Assembly (NCBI RefSeq): GCF_009600315.1
Contig: NZ_WIWC01000013.1
Location: forward strand, 1 to 64,000
From: Pseudomonas helleri
GTDB taxonomy: Bacteria; Pseudomonadota; Gammaproteobacteria; Pseudomonadales; Pseudomonadaceae
DNA: 64,000 nucleotides
Direction: 5' to 3'
A model generated the notes under the pieces. It was not told the origin of the DNA, did not search any database, and worked only from the letters and a program-made list of their open reading frames with translations. Each line of letters starts with the position of its first letter. The stretch's first letter is position 1. This document shows positions 17,608 to 26,748 of the stretch, one piece after another. Made by a program: the position numbers and the translations under genes.

Positions 17608-18036
17608 ATGGAAACCTTCACCGCGTTGAAGCTGCTGCACGGCGTCCCGACATTGCTGTTGTTTGTCAGCGCGCTAGCGATATTGATCGTCATCATTCGG
17701 CGCTGGCGGGCGGGTGAAAAAAATCTCGCGGGCGGTGCTTTGCGGCGTCCCTGGGGGTTTGTGTGGGCGTTGATGGGGCTGTGCCTGCTGGCGTTACCGG
17801 TCAGTGGCTGGTTTCTGGTGCACATGGCGGGTTGGCCGCTGGGTCAGATGTGGTTGCTGGCAGGGAGCATTTTATACCTGCTTGGCGGCCTGAGCTGGCT
17901 GTGGCTGGTAGTGCGGCTAAATCGACTGCGACTGGGGCGCGTGGCCAAACATCCGGGGTTCAGCGTGGTGCTGGCGGTCTTTTGTGCGGTGTGTTTTATC
18001 GCCATTGCCGGGTTGATGGGCGCCAAGCCGATTTAA
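17608..18036 (+). CDS. DUF2269-family small membrane protein
   Basis: A 142-residue integral membrane protein with four predicted helices (about residues 7-28, 49-71, 78-102, 114-137) and basic loops RRWRAGEKN and RLNRLRLGR. The pattern fits DUF2269, small inner-membrane proteins of unknown function. It sits 40 bp after ilvA on the same strand and is followed by a REPIN that may stabilise its mRNA end. Confidence 0.65.
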   Translation: METFTALKLLHGVPTLLLFVSALAILIVIIRRWRAGEKNLAGGALRRPWGFVWALMGLCLLALPVSGWFLVHMAGWPLGQMWLLAGSILYLLGGLSWLWLVVRLNRLRLGRVAKHPGFSVVLAVFCAVCFIAIAGLMGAKPI

Positions 18037-18042
18037 GCCCCT

Positions 18043-18137
18043 CCCTCACCCCAACCCTCTCCCAAAGGGAGAGGGGGCTTGATCGGTGCTTTAGCTTTTA
18101 GTCCCCTCTCCCTCCGGGAGAGGGTTAGGGTGAGGGG
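18043..18137. repeat. REPIN (paired inverted REP element)
   Basis: The left arm reads CCCTCACCCCAACCCTCTCC(C) and the right arm GGGAGAGGGTTAGGGTGAGG(G), each with its own small hairpin, separated by a spacer. The same element recurs at 26057-26162 and 30412-30584. It lies between the convergent DUF2269 and HAD genes. Confidence 0.85.
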
Positions 18138-18146
18138 CTTTTGCCT

Positions 18147-18803
18147 TTAATCGCGCAACGAAATCACTGGCCAGCCGCGCTTTAGGGCTTCAGCCCGCAA
18201 GTTCGGATCCGGATCAACCGCCACCGGATGCGCCACTTGCTCCAGCAACGGCAGGTCGTTCAGCGAATCACTGTAAAAATAGCTGTCATCCAAGCTGTAG
18301 CCGTTTTCTTCGATCCAGCGGTTCAGGCGAGTCACCTTGCCCTCGCGAAAGCACGGCACATCCGTGACCTTGCCGGTGTAACGCCCCTCAATCATTTCGC
18401 ATTCAGTGGCGATCAAATGTTCCACGCCCAATTTTTGCGCAATCGGCGCCGTCACCACCCGATTGGTCGCGGTGATGATGACCAACGTGTCACCGGCCTG
18501 TCGGTGTTCATTCAACAACGCAACGGCCTTGGGCAGCATTAAGCCTTCAACCCGATCACGCATGAATTCACGGTGCCACTGATCCAATTGAGCCAGATCA
18601 GTACGACCAAAAATAGCCATGCTGAAATTGAGGTAAGCCTCGTTATCGAGCTTGCCAGCCAGGTAATCCTGATAAAACTCGTCGTTACGTGCCTTGTAAG
18701 CCGCACCATCGAGAATGCCGCGTTCGCACAGGTAATCACCCCATGCGTGGTCGCTGTCGCCGCCTAAAAGGGTGTTGTCCAAGTCGAATAAAGCCAGACG
18801 CAT
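18147..18803 (-). CDS. HAD-IB subfamily phosphatase (SerB-like)
   Basis: 218 residues from the ATG at 18803, which opens directly with the HAD motif I ([16 protein letters not shown]). Motif II is IITATN, the motif III Lys lies in the REGKVTRLN region, and motif IV is [15 protein letters not shown]. The cap domain type and length match HAD-IB hydrolases related to phosphoserine phosphatase. The metabolite is not known; phosphoserine or another small phosphomonoester is possible. The gene diverges from rppH. Confidence 0.85.
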   Translation of the reverse strand: MRLALFDLDNTLLGGDSDHAWGDYLCERGILDGAAYKARNDEFYQDYLAGKLDNEAYLNFSMAIFGRTDLAQLDQWHREFMRDRVEGLMLPKAVALLNEHRQAGDTLVIITATNRVVTAPIAQKLGVEHLIATECEMIEGRYTGKVTDVPCFREGKVTRLNRWIEENGYSLDDSYFYSDSLNDLPLLEQVAHPVAVDPDPNLRAEALKRGWPVISLRD

Positions 18804-18946
18804 TGCAATTACCCGCGCACTTGTCAGTAGAGAGCCTACAAGAATACGGTCTTTTAATAAGAGTGCACATAAGGCAGGAAGGCGCGTTGCTGCTTTAACA
18901 ACCTTTGTGGAACAATGCGGCGACATGCGTTTGCGAGGTTGTTGCC

Positions 18947-19426
18947 GTGATCGACCCCGATGGTTTCCGCCCTAATGTCGGGATTATTCTGACAAATGAT
19001 GCTGGTCAGGTACTTTGGGCTCGCCGAATCAATCAAGACGCGTGGCAGTTTCCACAGGGCGGTATCAACCCTGACGAAACGCCGGAAGACGCCTTGTACC
19101 GTGAGCTGAACGAAGAAGTTGGCCTTGAACGCGAAGATGTTGAAATACTCGCCTGCACGCGAGGCTGGTTGCGTTATCGTTTACCGCAACGTCTGGTGCG
19201 TACCCACAGCCAACCGCTGTGCATCGGCCAGAAACAGAAGTGGTTTTTGCTGCGCCTGGTCTCTAACGAGCAACGGGTGCGGATGGATTTGACCGGTAAA
19301 CCGGAATTCGATGGCTGGCGCTGGGTCAGCTATTGGTATCCGTTGGGCCAGGTGGTGACATTCAAGCGCGAGGTGTACCGTCGCGCTCTCAAAGAGCTTG
19401 CCCCGCGCCTTTTAACGCGCGCCTGA
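18947..19426 (+). CDS. rppH: RNA 5'-pyrophosphohydrolase RppH
   Basis: 159 residues from the GTG at 18947 ([15 protein letters not shown]), preceded by GAGG. The Nudix box is intact: [20 protein letters not shown] followed by [11 protein letters not shown] and the basic C-terminal helix match RppH. It removes pyrophosphate from the 5' triphosphate end of mRNAs and so starts RNase E-dependent decay. ptsP begins 22 bp downstream, the standard rppH-ptsP pair. Confidence 0.95.
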   Translation: MIDPDGFRPNVGIILTNDAGQVLWARRINQDAWQFPQGGINPDETPEDALYRELNEEVGLEREDVEILACTRGWLRYRLPQRLVRTHSQPLCIGQKQKWFLLRLVSNEQRVRMDLTGKPEFDGWRWVSYWYPLGQVVTFKREVYRRALKELAPRLLTRA

Positions 19427-19447
19427 CACGGAGTTCGACCCCGAGCC

Positions 19448-21727
19448 ATGCTCAATACGCTGCGCAAGATCGTCCAGGAAGTTAACTCCGCCAAGGATCT
19501 CAAGGCGGCGTTGGGCATTATTGTGCTGCGCGTCAAAGAGGCGATGGGCAGCCAGGTCTGCTCGGTCTACTTGCTTGACCCGGAGACCAATCGCTTCGTG
19601 CTGATGGCCACTGAGGGCTTGAACAAGCGCTCAATCGGCAAAGTCAGCATGGCGCCCAACGAAGGCCTTGTCGGCCTGGTGGGCACCCGCGAAGAACCCC
19701 TGAACCTCGAAAACGCCGCCGATCACCCGCGCTATCGCTACTTTGCTGAAACCGGCGAAGAGCGCTACGCCTCCTTTTTGGGCGCACCGATCATCCACCA
19801 CCGCCGCGTAGTCGGGGTGCTGGTCATCCAGCAAAAAGAGCGCCGCCAGTTCGATGAGGGCGAAGAAGCCTTCCTCGTAACCATGAGCGCGCAACTGGCC
19901 GGGGTGATCGCCCACGCTGAAGCCACGGGGTCGATTCGCGGGCTTGGGCGTCAGGGCAAGGGCATACAAGAGGCCAAGTTCGTCGGTGTACCGGGGTCCC
20001 CGGGCGCGGCAGTCGGGACGGCGGTGGTCATGCTGCCACCCGCCGATCTGGACGTGGTGCCAGATAAAACCATTACCGACATTCCAGCTGAAATCGCCCT
20101 CTTCAAAACCGCCCTCGAAGGCGTGCGCAGCGACATGCGCGCCGTGTCGAAAAAGCTCGCCACTCAGTTGCGACCCGAAGAACAGGCACTGTTCGACGTG
20201 TACCTGATGATGCTCGACGACGCCTCGCTGGGCAGCGAAGTCAAAAATGTGATCAAGACCGGCCAGTGGGCACAGGGTGCGCTGCGCCAAGTGGTCACGG
20301 ATCACGTTAACCGTTTTGAATTGATGGACGACGACTACCTGCGTGAGCGGGCGTCGGACGTACGTGACCTCGGGCGCCGCCTGCTGGCTTATCTGCAACA
20401 TGATCGCCAGCAAACCATGGTGTACCCCGACAACACCATTCTGGTCAGCGAAGAACTGACCGCCACCATGCTCGGCGAAGTGCCTGAAGGCAAGCTGGTC
20501 GGTCTGGTGTCGGTGTTGGGGTCGGGCAACTCCCACGTCGCCATTCTCGCTCGGGCCATGGGCATTCCCACGGTCATGGGGCTGGTCGACCTGCCCTATT
20601 CCAGGGTCGACGGCATTCAGATGATCGTCGACGGTTATCACGGCGAGGTCTACACCAACCCCAGCGACGTGCTGCGCAAGCAATACGCCGAGGTGGTCGA
20701 AGAAGAACGTCAGTTGTCCCAAGGGCTCGACGCTCTGCGCGAGCTGCCCTGCATCACCCCGGACGGCCATCGCATGCCGCTGTGGGTCAACACCGGCCTG
20801 CTGGCCGATGTTGCCCGGGCGCAGCAGCGAGGCGCTGAAGGCGTAGGTCTGTACCGCACCGAAGTGCCGTTCATGATCAATCAGCGCTTTCCGAGCGAAA
20901 AGGAGCAGTTGGCGATTTATCGCGAACAACTCGCCGCCTTCCATCCGCAACCGGTGACCATGCGCAGCCTGGACATTGGCGGCGACAAGTCACTGTCGTA
21001 TTTTCCGATCAAGGAAGACAACCCGTTCCTGGGCTGGCGCGGGATTCGCGTAACCCTCGACCACCCCGAAATTTTTCTGGTGCAAGCCCGGGCCATGCTC
21101 AAGGCCAGCGAAGGCCTGAACAACCTGCGCATCTTGTTGCCGATGATTTCCGGCACCCACGAGCTCGAAGAAGCGTTGCACTTGCTGCACCGTGCCTGGG
21201 GCGAAGTGCGTGACGAAGGCACCGATGTACCGATGCCGCCGATAGGCGTGATGATCGAAATCCCGGCTGCGGTTTACCAGACCAAAGAACTGGCGCGCCA
21301 AGTGGATTTTCTGTCGGTGGGTTCCAACGACCTGACCCAATACCTGCTGGCCGTCGACCGCAACAACCCGCGAGTCGCCGATTTGTACGACTACCTGCAC
21401 CCGGCGGTGCTGCAAGCCTTGCAATCGGTCGTGCGCGACGCCCATGCCGAAGGCAAGCCGGTGAGCATATGCGGCGAGATGGCCGGTGATCCGGCGGCGG
21501 CTATTTTGTTGATGGCCATGGGCTTTGACAGCCTGTCGATGAACGCCACCAACTTGCCCAAAGTGAAATGGATGCTGCGTCAGGTCAGTTTGAGCCGGGC
21601 GAAAGAGTTACTGGCCGAAGTCATGACCATCGACAACCCGCAGGTCATTCGCAGCACCGTGCAACTGGCCCTGAAAAACATGGGCCTGACCCGCATGATG
21701 AACCCGGCAGCCATCAAGCCTTATTGA
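19448..21727 (+). CDS. ptsP: PTS-Ntr enzyme I (PtsP)
   Basis: A 759-residue phosphoenolpyruvate-protein phosphotransferase of the nitrogen PTS. An N-terminal GAF domain (about 1-155) is followed by the EI N-terminal domain and the phosphohistidine region with His363 in GSGNSHVAILARAMGIP. The PEP-binding TIM barrel has GVGLYRTEVPFM, SLDIGGDK, VGSNDLTQY and the active Cys in SICGEMAGDP. It passes phosphate from PEP to NPr and EIIA-Ntr to regulate metabolism and potassium/nitrogen balance. Full length and all key residues present. Confidence 0.96.
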   Translation: MLNTLRKIVQEVNSAKDLKAALGIIVLRVKEAMGSQVCSVYLLDPETNRFVLMATEGLNKRSIGKVSMAPNEGLVGLVGTREEPLNLENAADHPRYRYFAETGEERYASFLGAPIIHHRRVVGVLVIQQKERRQFDEGEEAFLVTMSAQLAGVIAHAEATGSIRGLGRQGKGIQEAKFVGVPGSPGAAVGTAVVMLPPADLDVVPDKTITDIPAEIALFKTALEGVRSDMRAVSKKLATQLRPEEQALFDVYLMMLDDASLGSEVKNVIKTGQWAQGALRQVVTDHVNRFELMDDDYLRERASDVRDLGRRLLAYLQHDRQQTMVYPDNTILVSEELTATMLGEVPEGKLVGLVSVLGSGNSHVAILARAMGIPTVMGLVDLPYSRVDGIQMIVDGYHGEVYTNPSDVLRKQYAEVVEEERQLSQGLDALRELPCITPDGHRMPLWVNTGLLADVARAQQRGAEGVGLYRTEVPFMINQRFPSEKEQLAIYREQLAAFHPQPVTMRSLDIGGDKSLSYFPIKEDNPFLGWRGIRVTLDHPEIFLVQARAMLKASEGLNNLRILLPMISGTHELEEALHLLHRAWGEVRDEGTDVPMPPIGVMIEIPAAVYQTKELARQVDFLSVGSNDLTQYLLAVDRNNPRVADLYDYLHPAVLQALQSVVRDAHAEGKPVSICGEMAGDPAAAILLMAMGFDSLSMNATNLPKVKWMLRQVSLSRAKELLAEVMTIDNPQVIRSTVQLALKNMGLTRMMNPAAIKPY

Positions 21728-21732
21728 AACGC

Positions 21733-21753
21733 GCCCTCTGTGCGACAGAGGGC
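21733..21753. terminator. hairpin at the convergent ptsP/SulP junction
   Basis: A perfect 9-bp stem GCCCTCTGT-GCG-ACAGAGGGC lies in the 33-bp gap between the two stops. The following bases are not a clean U-run, so termination efficiency is uncertain. Confidence 0.6.
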
Positions 21754-21760
21754 TGCCCTT

Positions 21761-23329
21761 TCAACCTTCAAACAAAATGGGGCAGTTCGCTGCCCCTTCC
21801 AGCTTTTTCAGTTCCTCCACCACCTGCGGGCGTGCGCCCCGCAAGGTCAAGCTGCGACCCGTCTCGCGCAGTCGCCTGGCCTCCTGATGCAGCATTTCAA
21901 CCCCCGAATAATCGATAAAGTTGATGTGCTGCGCCTCAATCACTACTCGCTTTCCCTGCGTACGTTGCAGGCGCACTTGCAAGTAATGGGCAGCACCAAA
22001 AAAGATCGAACCGCCGACCCGCAATACCTCTTCATCCCCCTCACGCCAGCGCTGAATGCGTGGCCGTGATGTGCGTTTGAGATAGAAAAACAGCGAAGCC
22101 AACACCCCGGCATAAATCGCCGTTTGCAGCTCCAGCAACAAGGTGGCCACACACGTCAGCGCCATGACCGCGAACTCAGCCCGGCTTACCCGCCACAGCG
22201 CGCGGATGCCACGCGTGTCCACCAACCCCCAACTGATCAACAAAATCCCACCCGCCATGGCCGGAATCGGAATGTGGGCGATCAGCTTTGCCCCGGTGAC
22301 GGCAAACAGCGCCACCCACAGCGCTGAAAACACCCCGGCCAGCGGCGACCGGGCACCGGCCTCAAGACTCAACCCTGAACGGGTAAAGGAGCCTGAAGAC
22401 AGATACCCGGAGAACAGCGCGCCGACGACATTGGATAAGCCTTGTGCACGAATTTCCTGATTGGCATTGAGTATTTGCTGCGAGCGGGCGGCTAACGAGC
22501 GGGCGATCGACAAGCTGGTCACCAGCCCCAGCATCCCCACCGCCACGGCGCTGGGCAGCAGGCGGAGTATGGCTTCCAGATCCAGTGGCAACGGGCTGAA
22601 GGGCGGCAGGCTTGGGACAAACGCCTGCACCAGTCGGACATGGCCAAACACCTGCGGCCAGCCCCACACCATCAGGCTGGCGCTGACCAGCGCAATCAAT
22701 AAGCCCGGCCAACGTGGCAGCCAGCGCTTGAGCACTATCCCCACCAGCAGAGTTGCAAACGCCAAGCCCAGCGAAGCGCGATCAAACTCGCGCACATGGG
22801 CAAGCAGTGTCAGCAGGCTGTCGAGAGCAGTCGCTTTACTTGGAATATCCAGCCCCAGCGCATTGGGTAACTGTCCCAATGCAATCACCACGGCGGCTCC
22901 CAACGTGAACCCGAGCACCACGGAATGCGAAACAAAATTGGCCAACGCACCAAACTTGAGCATCCCCATCAGCCACTGAAAAATACCGGCCAAAAACGTC
23001 AGCAACAGAATCAAACCGATGTAATCCTGCGAGCCGGGCACCGCCATCGGGCTGACGCTGGCGAACAGCACGATAGAGATCGCTGCCGTGGGGCCGCAAA
23101 TCAAATGCCACGACGAGCCCCACAAGCAGGCGATGATCACCGGCACAATAGCCGCATACAACCCGTATTCCGGGGGTAACCCGGCAATCAGCGCATAGGC
23201 GATAGACTGCGGCAACGCCAGAACCGCCCCGCTCAGGCCTACGACCGCATCACGGCCAACGCTGGCGCGGGTTTGCTTGGGCAACCAGGATAAAAATGGC
23301 AGGATGTCAGCGCGGTTGGGCCAGGCCAT
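21761..23329 (-). CDS. SulP-family inorganic anion transporter
   Basis: A 522-residue inner-membrane permease with about 11-14 hydrophobic segments from residue ~25 to ~400, followed by a C-terminal STAS domain (about 420-522; VVIEAQHINFIDYSGVEML). The signature PQSIAYALIAGLPPEYGLYAAIVP is close to the family consensus. Members carry sulfate, bicarbonate, C4-dicarboxylate or other anions. The cysTWA sulfate importer is elsewhere in the window, so this could be a sulfate or a bicarbonate carrier; sequence alone does not decide. Confidence 0.9.
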   Translation of the reverse strand: MAWPNRADILPFLSWLPKQTRASVGRDAVVGLSGAVLALPQSIAYALIAGLPPEYGLYAAIVPVIIACLWGSSWHLICGPTAAISIVLFASVSPMAVPGSQDYIGLILLLTFLAGIFQWLMGMLKFGALANFVSHSVVLGFTLGAAVVIALGQLPNALGLDIPSKATALDSLLTLLAHVREFDRASLGLAFATLLVGIVLKRWLPRWPGLLIALVSASLMVWGWPQVFGHVRLVQAFVPSLPPFSPLPLDLEAILRLLPSAVAVGMLGLVTSLSIARSLAARSQQILNANQEIRAQGLSNVVGALFSGYLSSGSFTRSGLSLEAGARSPLAGVFSALWVALFAVTGAKLIAHIPIPAMAGGILLISWGLVDTRGIRALWRVSRAEFAVMALTCVATLLLELQTAIYAGVLASLFFYLKRTSRPRIQRWREGDEEVLRVGGSIFFGAAHYLQVRLQRTQGKRVVIEAQHINFIDYSGVEMLHQEARRLRETGRSLTLRGARPQVVEELKKLEGAANCPILFEG

Positions 23330-23408
23330 AAGGGTCTCGTTAACACAAAGTCAGGCAGAACCCTATCATGCGCCAGCGCTTGAATGGGGTCGTGATAAAG
23401 AGGGGCAT

Positions 23409-23735
23409 ATGCAACGAATCAAGGGCTACCACGCGCACGTTTATTTCGACGCCAGCACTCTCGAACAGGCCCGCGCCTTATGCGAAGAGGCCGCGCAGCT
23501 GTTTGGCGTCACCCAGGGGCGGGTTCACCAGCGGCCTGTCGGACCGCACCCGGACTGGAGCTGCCAATTGGCCTTCGGCCCCGAGCTGATCGGCGTCGTC
23601 TTGCCGTGGTTGGCGCTGAATCGGCATGGGCTGGTGGTGTTTTTGCATCCCGACACCGGCCATAACCTGCTCGACCATACCGACCATGCCATCTGGATGG
23701 GCGCGATTCGGCCATTGAATTTGTCGGTTTTTTAA
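23409..23735 (+). CDS. DOPA 4,5-dioxygenase-family protein
   Basis: 108 residues from the ATG at 23409; the longer open frame upstream is not protein-like. HAHVYFDA near the start, and later HQRPVGPHPDWSCQLAF and FLHPDTGHNLLDHTDHAIWMG, give the conserved histidines of the small DOPA-dioxygenase family. Characterised fungal members open DOPA; bacterial ones have mostly unknown substrates. It diverges from the SulP gene. No catabolic partners lie nearby. Confidence 0.8.
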   Translation: MQRIKGYHAHVYFDASTLEQARALCEEAAQLFGVTQGRVHQRPVGPHPDWSCQLAFGPELIGVVLPWLALNRHGLVVFLHPDTGHNLLDHTDHAIWMGAIRPLNLSVF

Positions 23736-23925
23736 CCAGCCACGCAGCGTTTCAAATTTTTTTTCACGGTGCAAAAAGCCCGTCTTTTACTACCGACCGC
23801 AAATCTCTGATAGCCCCATCCTATAACGGCTGAACGTTGATCATGGCCATGTGTCATACCCTGCCATGAGCTAACGTATTAGACGCGTAGCCGTGGGCAG
23901 CGATTAGTTCTAAAAAGCCATCTAT

Positions 23926-23955
23926 GTTTAACTTGAATGCTTGTTCAAGTTAAAC
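23926..23955. promoter_or_regulatory. BetI-like palindromic operator upstream of betT
   Basis: A perfect 12-bp inverted repeat, GTTTAACTTGAA-tgcttg-TTCAAGTTAAAC, about 90-120 bp before the choline carrier gene. The TTGAAnnnnnnTTCAA core resembles TetR-type operators, and BetI is the TetR-family repressor that controls choline genes. The rest of the 311-bp gap (23736-24046) shows no gene. Confidence 0.5.
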
Positions 23956-24046
23956 CGGTGGTCCGCTGCCCGCTCACAACAGGAGGCTAACCTTTGCCGA
24001 ATCTGCTCTTTTTGCCCGCGTTTTACCTCTACAAGGTGCACATCCA

Positions 24047-26044
24047 ATGAGTGCCCCAACAACGTCTGAGACGTCAGTCATACGCATGAACCCGCCGGTG
24101 TTTTACTTTGCCGCAGCGTTCATTCTGATCTTTGGTGTGGTGGTGATCTCCATGCCCGCAGCGGCCGGTGAATGGCTGCTGGCTGCACAAAACTGGGCGG
24201 CCAATACGGTCGGCTGGTATTACATGCTAGCGATGACCCTGTATCTGATCTTCGTGGTCGTCACCGCCTTGTCCGGCTACGGCAAGATCAAGCTCGGTGC
24301 CGACCACGACGAACCTGAGTTCAGTTACCTGTCCTGGGCGGGGATGTTGTTCGCCGCCGGGATCAGCATCACGCTGTTTTTCTTTTGTGTTTCGGAACCC
24401 CTGACCCACATGCTCGCCCCGCCTCAGGGCCCGGCCGGCACGTCAGAAGCTGCACGCCAAGGCATGCAGCTACTGTTCTTGCACTGGGGCCTGCATGGCT
24501 GGGGTGTGTTTGCCTTTGTCGGCATGGCGCTGGCGTACTTTGCCTATCGTCACAACCTGCCGCTGGCCCTGCGGTCGGCGTTGTATCCGCTGATTGGCAA
24601 ACGCATCAACGGCCCCATCGGTTACGCCGTGGACGGCTTTGGCATCATCGCCACGGTGTTCGGTCTGGGCGCAGACATGGGCTTTGGGGTGTTGCACCTC
24701 AACTCTGGCCTCGATTACCTGTTTGGCATTCCGCATACCCAATGGATTCAGGTGGGCTTGATCACCCTGATGATGGGCGCGGCCATTCTGGTGGCCATTG
24801 CCGGCGTCGATAAAGGCGTGCGGGTGATGTCCGACATCAACATGCTGCTGGCCTGTGCGCTGCTGCTGTTTGTGTTGTTCGCAGGGCCGACCCAACACTT
24901 GCTCAACACCCTGATCCAGAACATCGGCGATTACCTGGGCGCATTGCCCGTGAAGAGTTTCGATGTGTACGCCTATAACAAGCCAAGCGACTGGCTGGGC
25001 GGCTGGACGGTGTTTTATTGGGCCTGGTGGATTGCATGGTCGCCGTTTGTGGGCCTGTTTATTGCGCGCATTTCCCGTGGCCGCACCATCCGCGAGTTCG
25101 TCTTTGGCGTGCTGTTGATTCCGCTGGGCTTCACGTTGGCGTGGATGTCGATCTTCGGCAACAGCGCCATCGATCAAGTGCTCAACCACGGCATGGTTGC
25201 CTTGGGCCAGTCGGCCATTGATGACCCGTCGCGCACCCTGTACTTGCTGCTGGAAACCTATCCGTGGAGCAAAACCGTGATCGCCGTGACGGTGTTCATC
25301 AGTTTTGTGTTCTTCGTGACTTCGGCCGACTCCGGCACCGTGGTGCTGTCTACCTTGTCGGCGCGGGGCAACAACGCTGACGAAGACGGCCCGAAATGGC
25401 TGCGGGTGTTCTGGGGCGCAATGACCGCGCTGGTCACCAGTGCATTGTTGTTCTCGGGCAGCATCGACGCACTTAAATCGGCGGTGGTACTGACGTCGCT
25501 ACCCTTCTCGTTGATTCTGTTGCTGATGATGTGGGGGCTGCACAAGGCGTTCTACCTGGAGTCGCAGAAGAAAATCGCCCAGACACACTCATTGGCGCCC
25601 GTGTCTCACTCGCGCCGTGGTGGTTGGCGTCAGCGCTTGAGCCAGGCCGTTCACTTCCCGTCACGTGACGAGGTGTACCGCTTTATGGACTCCACCGTGC
25701 GCCCGGCGATTGAAGAGGTGAGTGCGGTGTTCCGTGAAAAAGGCCTGAGCGTTGTCACCCAGCCGGATCCGGCCAACGACAACGTCAGTCTGGAAATTGG
25801 GCATGGTGAAGAGCACCCGTTCATCTATCAGGTACAGATGCGCGGCTACTTCACACCGTCGTTCGCACGCGGTGGCTTTGGTAAAAAAGAGCAACTGCGC
25901 AACCGCCGCTATTACCGGGCAGAAGTGCACTTGGCTGAGGGCAGTCAGGACTATGACCTGACGGGCTATACCAAAGAGCAAATCATCAACGACATCCTCG
26001 ATCAGTACGAGCGGCATATGCAGTTCTTGCACTTGGTGCGTTGA
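24047..26044 (+). CDS. betT: BCCT-family choline transporter (BetT type)
   Basis: A 665-residue carrier of the betaine/choline/carnitine family. Twelve membrane helices span about residues 12-510. The substrate-path signature GWTVFYWAWWIAWSPFVGLF is present, followed by ISRGRTIREF. A long hydrophilic C-terminal tail (about 515-665) is typical of osmoregulated BetT proteins and is absent from short carriers. It imports choline by proton symport for glycine betaine synthesis and osmoprotection. A BetI-like operator lies upstream. No betIBA genes are in the window. Glycine betaine or carnitine remain possible substrates. Confidence 0.9.
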   Translation: MSAPTTSETSVIRMNPPVFYFAAAFILIFGVVVISMPAAAGEWLLAAQNWAANTVGWYYMLAMTLYLIFVVVTALSGYGKIKLGADHDEPEFSYLSWAGMLFAAGISITLFFFCVSEPLTHMLAPPQGPAGTSEAARQGMQLLFLHWGLHGWGVFAFVGMALAYFAYRHNLPLALRSALYPLIGKRINGPIGYAVDGFGIIATVFGLGADMGFGVLHLNSGLDYLFGIPHTQWIQVGLITLMMGAAILVAIAGVDKGVRVMSDINMLLACALLLFVLFAGPTQHLLNTLIQNIGDYLGALPVKSFDVYAYNKPSDWLGGWTVFYWAWWIAWSPFVGLFIARISRGRTIREFVFGVLLIPLGFTLAWMSIFGNSAIDQVLNHGMVALGQSAIDDPSRTLYLLLETYPWSKTVIAVTVFISFVFFVTSADSGTVVLSTLSARGNNADEDGPKWLRVFWGAMTALVTSALLFSGSIDALKSAVVLTSLPFSLILLLMMWGLHKAFYLESQKKIAQTHSLAPVSHSRRGGWRQRLSQAVHFPSRDEVYRFMDSTVRPAIEEVSAVFREKGLSVVTQPDPANDNVSLEIGHGEEHPFIYQVQMRGYFTPSFARGGFGKKEQLRNRRYYRAEVHLAEGSQDYDLTGYTKEQIINDILDQYERHMQFLHLVR

Positions 26045-26056
26045 GGTAACGGCTGA

Positions 26057-26162
26057 CCCTCACCCCAACCCTCTCCCAGAGGGAGAGGGGGCTGGTTTGT
26101 GGTGTTCTTGAAGTCGCGTGCGTTTAGTCCCCTCTCCCTCCGGGAGAGGGTTAGGGTGAGGG
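26057..26162. repeat. REPIN (paired inverted REP element)
   Basis: Same arms as the elements at 18043 and 30412: CCCTCACCCCAACCCTCTCC at the left and its near reverse complement at the right, about 106 bp overall. It begins 12 bp after the betT stop. Confidence 0.85.
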
Positions 26163-26272
26163 CTGCGACAGACCCTTCCCTGACTTCTGTGGGACACGGC
26201 TCGGCCTTCGTAGGCCCTATTGTGGCGTCAGTGGCGGCCTGCCTATAGTCCGCCGTCGCTGACAATCAGCGA

Positions 26273-26444
26273 TCAGGTATGCAAGCCTGACTATTGGATT
26301 TCAACTTTTCATATCGCTTTGATAGGCTCCACGCCTGCACTCAGCGTTATGGCAGTTGTGCGTGGGAGATCTTCGGGTCTGCCGGGTTCCAATAACCGGT
26401 CTTGCATACCCGCGCACAACGGCCACCTTCTTTCTGCATGCAAG
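26273..26444 (+). ncRNA. candidate structured leader RNA upstream of the small gene at 26483
   Basis: A 12-bp stem joins 26355-26366 (GTTGTGCGTGGG) to 26409-26420 (CCCGCGCACAAC) with one G-U pair. It encloses two hairpins. The first, 26367-26380, is AGATC-TTCG-GGTCT with a C(UUCG)G tetraloop. The second, 26382-26399, is CCG(G)GTT...AACCGG. The single-stranded CTTGCAT at 26401-26407 is perfectly complementary to ATGCAAG at 26438-26444 (possible pseudoknot) and to an identical ATGCAAG in the loop of an upstream hairpin (TCAGG...CCTGA, 26273-26290). The region 26163-26482 contains no convincing gene. It may be a cis-regulatory leader or an sRNA. All pairings were read by eye. Confidence 0.5.
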
Positions 26445-26482
26445 CTGATCGATTTGGCTCCTTTAATAATTGGAGTTCAACC

Positions 26483-26740
26483 ATGTCGCACTTTCTTCCA
26501 CAAACCGACAACCCCGCCGATTCAAACGTTTTATTGATCGATACCCGTGCCCCGCTTCACGCCCTCTTGGCGTGCGCTGAACAGCGCATTCAGGCGGCCA
26601 AGAATCTGCTGCGCTGCCTCTCCCACATGAACGCTTACAGCAGCGATCCCCATGATTTGAGCGCTGTGTGCGAGGCCTCCTCACTGTTGTTGCAAGAAGG
26701 CTGCGATGTGCTGGGGGTTCTGGTCATGCGAGAGATGTAA
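26483..26740 (+). CDS. small DUF6124/DUF3077-like protein
   Basis: An 85-residue acidic, cysteine-containing helical protein with a good GGAG ribosome site 7 bases before its ATG. The pattern LLACAEQRIQAAKNLLRCL, then an Asp/Leu-rich turn and ASSLLLQEGCDVLGVL, resembles the Pseudomonas-restricted DUF6124 (formerly DUF3077) proteins, which have no known function. Four bases CTCC at 26458-26461 can pair with the GGAG, so translation may be controlled. It lies behind the structured leader described above and is convergent with the phosphatase gene 8 bp away. Confidence 0.6.
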   Translation: MSHFLPQTDNPADSNVLLIDTRAPLHALLACAEQRIQAAKNLLRCLSHMNAYSSDPHDLSAVCEASSLLLQEGCDVLGVLVMREM

Positions 26741-26748
26741 CGTCAGGC

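Noticed and set aside
18043..18137. GGGAGAGGG/CCCTCTCCC repeats considered as a CRISPR array (with 26057 and 30412)
   Set aside because: The copies are far apart, palindromic and without unique spacers of constant length; they are REPIN elements, and no cas genes are present.
19631..20950. Long 439-codon minus-strand frame opposite ptsP
   Set aside because: Antisense shadow of ptsP; His- and Gln-rich translation without a domain.
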